Source of the DNA: Nitrospirota bacterium
GTDB taxonomy: Bacteria > Nitrospirota > UBA9217
Assembly (NCBI GenBank): GCA_027456925.1
Contig: DAIDTZ010000400.1
Span: forward strand, 1-10,712
Direction: 5' to 3'
DNA: 10,712 bases
Shown here in pieces: positions 6,991 through 10,712 of the stretch. Within the stretch, counting starts at the first letter, position 1; each line of letters begins with the position of its first letter. The notes under the pieces were generated by a model. The model saw nothing but the letters and a program-made list of their open reading frames with translations, ran no database searches and was not told the DNA's origin. A program made the translations under genes and the position numbers.

Positions 6991-7011
6991 GCTCATGGCT
7001 CGTAGCTCGTA
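6991..7011. repeat. Three tandem 7-bp units after mlaD
   Basis: GCTCATG, GCTCGTA and GCTCGTA follow each other at 6991-7011, beginning 8 nt after the mlaD stop. The units do not form a hairpin, so this is not a terminator. It may be a short intergenic tandem repeat of variable copy number. Confidence 0.55.
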
Positions 7012-7051
7012 GTACAACTGTGCATTATCAGGCTGTCAGCGACATGAGAAG

Positions 7052-7080
7052 TTGACATTTTCCGGACAGTTACTTAGAAT
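7052..7080 (+). promoter_or_regulatory. Sigma-70-type promoter for galU
   Basis: A perfect -35 TTGACA at 7052-7057, a 17-bp spacer, and a -10 TAGAAT at 7075-7080 (five of six to consensus). Transcription would begin near 7087, giving a leader of only about 12 nt before the galU GTG. This is the best promoter in the window and suggests galU is transcribed apart from the mla operon. Confidence 0.65.
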
Positions 7081-7086
7081 GACGTC

Positions 7087-7092
7087 GAGGAG
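7087..7092 (+). promoter_or_regulatory. Shine-Dalgarno site deciding the galU GTG start
   Basis: GAGGAG at 7087-7092 lies 6 nt before the GTG at 7099. An ATG at 7097 overlaps that GTG but is out of frame, so GTG is the start. Confidence 0.75.
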
Positions 7093-7098
7093 TGGAAT

Positions 7099-7968
7099 GT
7101 GAATAAACTCATTACCAAGGCCGTCTTTCCCGCAGCGGGCCTGGGCACCCGTTTCTTGCCTGCAACCAAGGCATCTCCCAAGGAAATGATGCCGCTCGTT
7201 GACAAGCCGCTTATTCAGTACGTCGTTGAAGAGGCCGTCTCGTCCGGCATCGACCAGATCGTGTTGATTACCGGCCGGGGTAAACGGGCCATCGAGGACC
7301 ATTTCGACGTTGCCTTCGAACTGGAAGAAGACCTCAAGGCCAAAGGCAAACATAAGTTGCTGTCTGAAGTGCAGCGCATAGCAAACCTGGTAACCTTTTG
7401 CTATATCCGTCAAAAACAGGCGCTCGGCCTCGGCCACGCGGTACTGACGGCCAAGCGCATTGTGGGTGATGAGGCTTTTGCCGTGCTCCTTGGCGACGAT
7501 ATTATCGATGCCGGGGTCCCGGCGCTCAAACAAATGATGGACGTCTACAAGCGGTACCCGTCCACAATCCTGGCCATCCAGAAGGTCCCGAAATCCCAGA
7601 CGCAGCACTACGGCATTATCGATGGGAAAAGGCTGGAGGACGGCGTTTACCTCGTGAAAGATCTCGTGGAAAAGCCGTCTCCCCATGAAGCGCCCTCGAA
7701 CCTGGCGATCATCGGCCGTTACATTCTGACGCCCGAGATTTTCAGTTCCCTCGAGAATACCAAGCCGGGGAAGGGCGGAGAGATCCAGCTTACCGACGGG
7801 CTCCGGCTTCTGATGAATAAACAGCCGATCTATGCCTACGAATTTCACGGGAAACGACACGACGCAGGCGACAAACTCGGTTTTCTCAAGGCCACGGTGG
7901 AGTTTGGATTGAAGAACAAGGAGTTTGGCGAAGAGTTTAAAAGTTATTTGAAGAAGTTGAAATTATAA
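7099..7968 (+). CDS. galU: UTP-glucose-1-phosphate uridylyltransferase
   Basis: A 289-residue cytoplasmic nucleotidyltransferase making UDP-glucose from UTP and glucose-1-phosphate. UDP-glucose is a precursor for LPS core, exopolysaccharide, trehalose and galactose metabolism. The nucleotide-binding loop PAAGLGTRFLPATKASPKEM lies at residues 11-30, with Arg18 and Lys28 in conserved places. The metal-binding LLGDDIID has Asp133/Asp134. Further motifs are HYGIIDG, LVEKPSP, IIGRYILTPEIF and KGGEIQLTDGL, all standard for bacterial GalU and not for RmlA or GlmU. Length is typical. It starts at GTG 7099 behind its own apparent promoter. The next gene, lon, begins 60 nt later with no clear terminator between, so some read-through is likely. 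Confidence 0.96.
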   Translation: MNKLITKAVFPAAGLGTRFLPATKASPKEMMPLVDKPLIQYVVEEAVSSGIDQIVLITGRGKRAIEDHFDVAFELEEDLKAKGKHKLLSEVQRIANLVTFCYIRQKQALGLGHAVLTAKRIVGDEAFAVLLGDDIIDAGVPALKQMMDVYKRYPSTILAIQKVPKSQTQHYGIIDGKRLEDGVYLVKDLVEKPSPHEAPSNLAIIGRYILTPEIFSSLENTKPGKGGEIQLTDGLRLLMNKQPIYAYEFHGKRHDAGDKLGFLKATVEFGLKNKEFGEEFKSYLKKLKL

Positions 7969-7969
7969 G

Positions 7970-7993
7970 TAATAAGGGCGGCGGTCGTTATTA
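7970..7993. repeat. Weak inverted repeat between galU and lon
   Basis: TAATAA at 7970-7975 pairs with TTATTA at 7988-7993 around a 12-nt G-rich loop, immediately after the galU stop. The stem is all A/T pairs and no T tract follows, so I do not call it a terminator. Confidence 0.2.
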
Positions 7994-8016
7994 TCAGCAA
8001 GGGACGCATCTGACAT

Positions 8017-8023
8017 GAGGAGG
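8017..8023 (+). promoter_or_regulatory. Strong Shine-Dalgarno deciding the lon TTG start
   Basis: GAGGAGG at 8017-8023 lies 5 nt before TTG 8029. The nearby ATG at 8015 is out of frame, and no in-frame ATG or GTG occurs before the conserved N-terminal domain. The very strong site may compensate for the rare start codon. Confidence 0.75.
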
Positions 8024-8028
8024 CCAGT

Positions 8029-10440
8029 TTGGCAAAGACCGAGACAAAAAATATAGATTTACAGCAATCGATCGAGATCCCCAAGAAATTACCCTTGCTT
8101 CCGATCCGGGACATTGTGGTTTTCCCCTACATGGTACTGCCGCTGTTTGTGGGCAGGGAGATGTCCATCAAGGCGATCGAAATCGCGCTTGAAGGCAACC
8201 GGATGATATTCCTTACTTCACAGAAGGACATCAATGTGGAAAACCCGTCTCCGTCCGACCTCTATACGGTCGGTACGGTAGGCGTGATCATGCGGATGCT
8301 GAAACTGCCCGACGGCCGCATCAAGATCCTCGTCCAGGGGGTGGCCCGGGCCAAGACGGTCAAGTTCCTCCAAAAAGAGCCATTCTACCAGGTGGAGATC
8401 AAGACCTATCCGGACGTCGCAACTGCCATCAATCTCGAAACCGAAGCGCTCATGAGGAACGTAAAGGAGCAGATCGAGAAGCTGGTGTCCTTCGGCAAGG
8501 TCATTCTGCCGGACATCATGGTGGTCATCGAGAACGTCGACGATCCGGGCAAGCTGGCTGATCTGGCGGTGGCGAACATGGGCCTCAAGGTCGAGCAGGC
8601 GCAGGAGATCCTTGAAATCGCCGACCCGGTTGCCCGGATCAAACGGATCAACGAGGCGCTCGGGAAGGAGATCGAGCTTCTGTCCATGCAGCAGAAGATC
8701 CAGGCCGATGTGCGGGGCGAGATCGACAAGACGCAGCGCGAGTATTTTCTCCGCGAGCAGCTCAAGGCGATCCAACGGGAGCTCGGCGAGACCGACGACC
8801 GTTCCGAGGATATGCGGGAGCTTCGCGATAAAATCAAGGACGCAAAGATGCCGGAGAAGGCCGCCAAAGAGGCCGAGAAGCAGCTTCGCAGGCTCGAACG
8901 CATGCATCCCGATGCGGCCGAAGCGTCCATGACGCGGACGTACATAGAATGGCTGGCGGAGCTGCCCTGGAGCAAGGCCACCAAGGACAACCTCGATCTG
9001 AAGGCGGCGCATAAGATCCTTGAGGAAGATCACTACGATCTCGAAAAGGTAAAAGAACGCATTCTCGAATATCTCGCCGTACGCAAGCTCAAAGAGAAGA
9101 TGAAGGGCCCGATCCTGTGTTTTGTCGGACCGCCTGGAGTGGGCAAAACATCGCTCGGCAAGTCTATTGCCCGGTCTCTCGGCCGCGAGTTTGTACGCAT
9201 CTCGCTCGGCGGCGTCCGGGACGAGGCGGAGATCCGCGGACATCGAAGGACCTACGTGGGCGCGCTTCCCGGGAGGATTATCCAGGGCATCAAGACTGCG
9301 GGCTACAACAACCCCGTGTTCATGCTGGATGAAATCGACAAAATCGGCGCTGATTTTCGGGGTGACCCCTCCGCGGCCCTGCTCGAAGTGCTCGATCCCG
9401 AGCAGAATAATTCGTTCAGCGATCATTATATCGGCTTGCCCTTTGACCTGTCGCGGGTGATGTTCATTACCACGGCAAACATGACCGATCCCATCCCGGG
9501 TCCGCTGAAAGACCGGATGGAGATTATTCGCCTCTCGGGTTATACGGAACAGGAAAAGCTCGGAATCGCGAAAAGCTATCTGGTACCCCGTCAGCTGACG
9601 GAGCATGGCATTACGGAAAAGAACATCACCATCCCGGACAAGCCGCTCCTTCAGGTGATCGCGCAGTACACGCGCGAAGCCGGCGTCAGGAACCTTGAGC
9701 GCGAGATCGCCCATCTCTGCAGAAAAGTAGCGAGGAAGATCGCCGAGGGCGCGACCGGGATGTTCACGATCACGTCCGCGAATTTGCACACCTATCTCGG
9801 CGTGCCGAAGTTCATGCCCGAGGTGGAACGCGAACAGGACGAGATCGGCGTCGTGACCGGTCTGGCCTGGACCGAGACGGGCGGGGACATCCTGTATATT
9901 GAAGCGACCACGATGCGCGGAAAAGGCGCGTTGACGCTGACCGGGCATCTTGGGGACGTCATGAAAGAATCGGCCCATGCGGCCCTTACCTATGTGCGCT
10001 CCCGGGCAGAGAAGCTTGGCATCCACCCGGAGGTGTTCGGTAAAACCGATGTCCACATCCACGTTCCAGCGGGCGCTATCCCGAAAGACGGGCCGTCGGC
10101 AGGCGTGACCATGGCGACAGCCCTGGCCTCGGTTTTCACGAATGCCCCGGTCCGGAGAGACATTGCCATGACCGGCGAAGTGACGCTCCGCGGACGGGTC
10201 ATGCCTATCGGCGGGCTGAAGGAAAAAACGCTTGCTGCCCGCAGGGCCGGGATCAATACCATCATCCTTCCGAAGGAGAATGAAAAGGACCTGGACGATA
10301 TCCCGAAGAACGTCAGGCAGAACATGAAATTTATCTTTGCCGAAACGATGGATGAAGTCATCGCCAATGCGCTTCGTAAAAAACTGCCGCGGCGCATTGC
10401 CCATAAACGACTGCCCGGCAGGTCGCGGGCCACGCATTGA
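8029..10440 (+). CDS. lon: ATP-dependent serine protease Lon (LonA type)
   Basis: An 803-residue cytoplasmic AAA+ protease that degrades misfolded and short-lived regulatory proteins. Domain order is that of LonA. The N-terminal substrate-binding domain begins at about residue 18 with LPLLPIRDIVVFPYMVLPLFVGR, only part of which need be considered diagnostic (PIRDIVVFP). A helical region includes REYFLREQLKAIQRELGE near residue 238. The AAA+ module has Walker A GPPGVGKT at 367-374 and Walker B VFMLDEIDK with Asp434/Glu435. The protease domain has catalytic Ser690 in PKDGPSAG and Lys733 in GGLKEK. The 43-residue Ser-Lys spacing matches E. coli Lon. The basic tail ends KRLPGRSRATH. The start is TTG 8029 behind a strong GAGGAGG. 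No CIRCE element or heat-shock promoter was recognised upstream. The next gene, thiL, starts 37 nt downstream. Confidence 0.98.
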   Translation: MAKTETKNIDLQQSIEIPKKLPLLPIRDIVVFPYMVLPLFVGREMSIKAIEIALEGNRMIFLTSQKDINVENPSPSDLYTVGTVGVIMRMLKLPDGRIKILVQGVARAKTVKFLQKEPFYQVEIKTYPDVATAINLETEALMRNVKEQIEKLVSFGKVILPDIMVVIENVDDPGKLADLAVANMGLKVEQAQEILEIADPVARIKRINEALGKEIELLSMQQKIQADVRGEIDKTQREYFLREQLKAIQRELGETDDRSEDMRELRDKIKDAKMPEKAAKEAEKQLRRLERMHPDAAEASMTRTYIEWLAELPWSKATKDNLDLKAAHKILEEDHYDLEKVKERILEYLAVRKLKEKMKGPILCFVGPPGVGKTSLGKSIARSLGREFVRISLGGVRDEAEIRGHRRTYVGALPGRIIQGIKTAGYNNPVFMLDEIDKIGADFRGDPSAALLEVLDPEQNNSFSDHYIGLPFDLSRVMFITTANMTDPIPGPLKDRMEIIRLSGYTEQEKLGIAKSYLVPRQLTEHGITEKNITIPDKPLLQVIAQYTREAGVRNLEREIAHLCRKVARKIAEGATGMFTITSANLHTYLGVPKFMPEVEREQDEIGVVTGLAWTETGGDILYIEATTMRGKGALTLTGHLGDVMKESAHAALTYVRSRAEKLGIHPEVFGKTDVHIHVPAGAIPKDGPSAGVTMATALASVFTNAPVRRDIAMTGEVTLRGRVMPIGGLKEKTLAARRAGINTIILPKENEKDLDDIPKNVRQNMKFIFAETMDEVIANALRKKLPRRIAHKRLPGRSRATH

Positions 10441-10477
10441 TCGGCATGGATGATTGCATAAGATACCAGAATTATCG

Positions 10478-10712
10478 ATGAAACTGTCCTCGTTGGGAGA
10501 ATTCAGGCTGATTGATTCCATACGGAAGATGACCGCGCGCCGGTCACCTTCCGTATTGATCGGCATAGGAGACGATGCCGCGGCGTTAAAGCTCTCTTCT
10601 TCGTCACTTCTGCTTGCCACCACCGATATGCTGCTGGAGGGTGTTCACTTCGATCTCTCCTGCACCGATTTTTATTCCCTCGGGTGGAAATCGGCTGCGG
10701 TGAATCTCAGTG
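10478..10712 (+). CDS. thiL: Thiamine-monophosphate kinase, N-terminal part
   Basis: Partial gene running off the right edge, with 78 complete codons visible. ThiL phosphorylates thiamine monophosphate to the active cofactor thiamine diphosphate in the cytoplasm. Family motifs present: LGEFRLIDSI at residues 6-15 (the GEF.LI start of ThiL), IGIGDDAAAL at 28-37 with metal-binding Asp32/Asp33, TTDMLLEGVHFD at 49-60 and GWKSAAVNLS at the window edge (the WK/YKA.AVNLSD motif). ATG 10478 is chosen because the GEF motif follows at the usual distance, although the ribosome-binding site is weak. It lies 37 nt after lon with no terminator, so co-transcription with lon is plausible. A strong inverted repeat covers codons 15-26 and could affect translation. 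No TPP riboswitch is seen upstream; the gap is too short for one. Confidence 0.93.
   Translation, partial: MKLSSLGEFRLIDSIRKMTARRSPSVLIGIGDDAAALKLSSSSLLLATTDMLLEGVHFDLSCTDFYSLGWKSAAVNLS
10520..10555 (+). repeat. Near-perfect 36-bp inverted repeat inside thiL
   Basis: The left arm, ATACGGAAG (10520-10528) then TGACCG (10530-10535), pairs with CGGTCA (10541-10546) then CTTCCGTAT (10547 mismatch; 10548-10555 plus the preceding C). The result is roughly 15 pairs, one A/C mismatch and a 5-nt CGCGC loop. In mRNA it would be a stable hairpin starting 42 nt after the A of the ATG. No T tract follows. It may be a translational control element, a binding site for a dimeric protein, or chance in coding sequence. 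Confidence 0.75.

Noticed and set aside
7051..7075. Possible insertion-sequence end resembling GACATTTTCCGGACA
   Set aside because: No transposase, matching inverted partner or target duplication is present in the window. The promoter reading explains the sequence better.
8218..10623. An open frame of about 800 codons on the minus strand opposite lon
   Set aside because: It mirrors lon in a GC-rich codon context, has no recognisable domain, and spans lon's stop and the thiL start. The lon protein has every expected motif, so the antisense frame is a shadow.

Overview
The window looks like chromosomal housekeeping DNA from a Gram-negative (diderm) bacterium of moderately high GC. The evidence is a retrograde-lipid-transport (MlaEFD/MCE-type) operon that only makes sense with an outer membrane, bacterial alanine racemase, and frequent GTG/TTG starts with strong Shine-Dalgarno sites. 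Gene content and protein style fit Nitrospirota or Desulfobacterota best, but this is an impression and not a phylogenetic result. All genes lie on the + strand. I see no mobile element, CRISPR array, tRNA or rRNA.

Layout. (1) 1-1094: C-terminal part of PTS enzyme I (ptsI), cut by the left edge. (2) 1095-1192: short gap with a GC-rich inverted repeat. (3) 1193-2320: a CobD-like (threonine-phosphate decarboxylase / HisC-like) fold-type-I PLP protein whose expected PLP-binding lysine is alanine. (4) 2321-2677: an AT-rich intergenic stretch with no gene I can support. (5) 2678-6983: a compact cluster of a 66-residue zinc-ribbon protein, alanine racemase, and MlaE permease, MlaF ATPase and MlaD/MCE proteins. 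The first three overlap, the ATPase follows after 4 nt, and mlaD after 43 nt. (6) 6984-7098: a gap with a 7-bp tandem repeat and a near-consensus sigma-70 promoter. (7) 7099-7968: galU. (8) 8029-10440: lon protease from a TTG start. (9) 10478-right edge: the start of thiL, carrying a strong hairpin inside its early codons.

How the genes relate. Alanine racemase (D-Ala for peptidoglycan), the Mla/MCE lipid transporter (outer-membrane lipid homeostasis) and GalU (UDP-glucose for envelope glycans) form a loose cell-envelope theme. PtsI, Lon and ThiL are general housekeeping functions. The MCE protein is long (470 residues) and ends in a beta-rich, barrel-like domain. With no MlaA, MlaB or MlaC in the cluster, it may reach the outer membrane itself.

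The observations most worth following are the lysine-less CobD homologue, the MCE protein with a barrel-like C-terminus, the near-perfect 36-bp inverted repeat in codons 15-26 of thiL, and the small zinc-ribbon gene overlapping alr.
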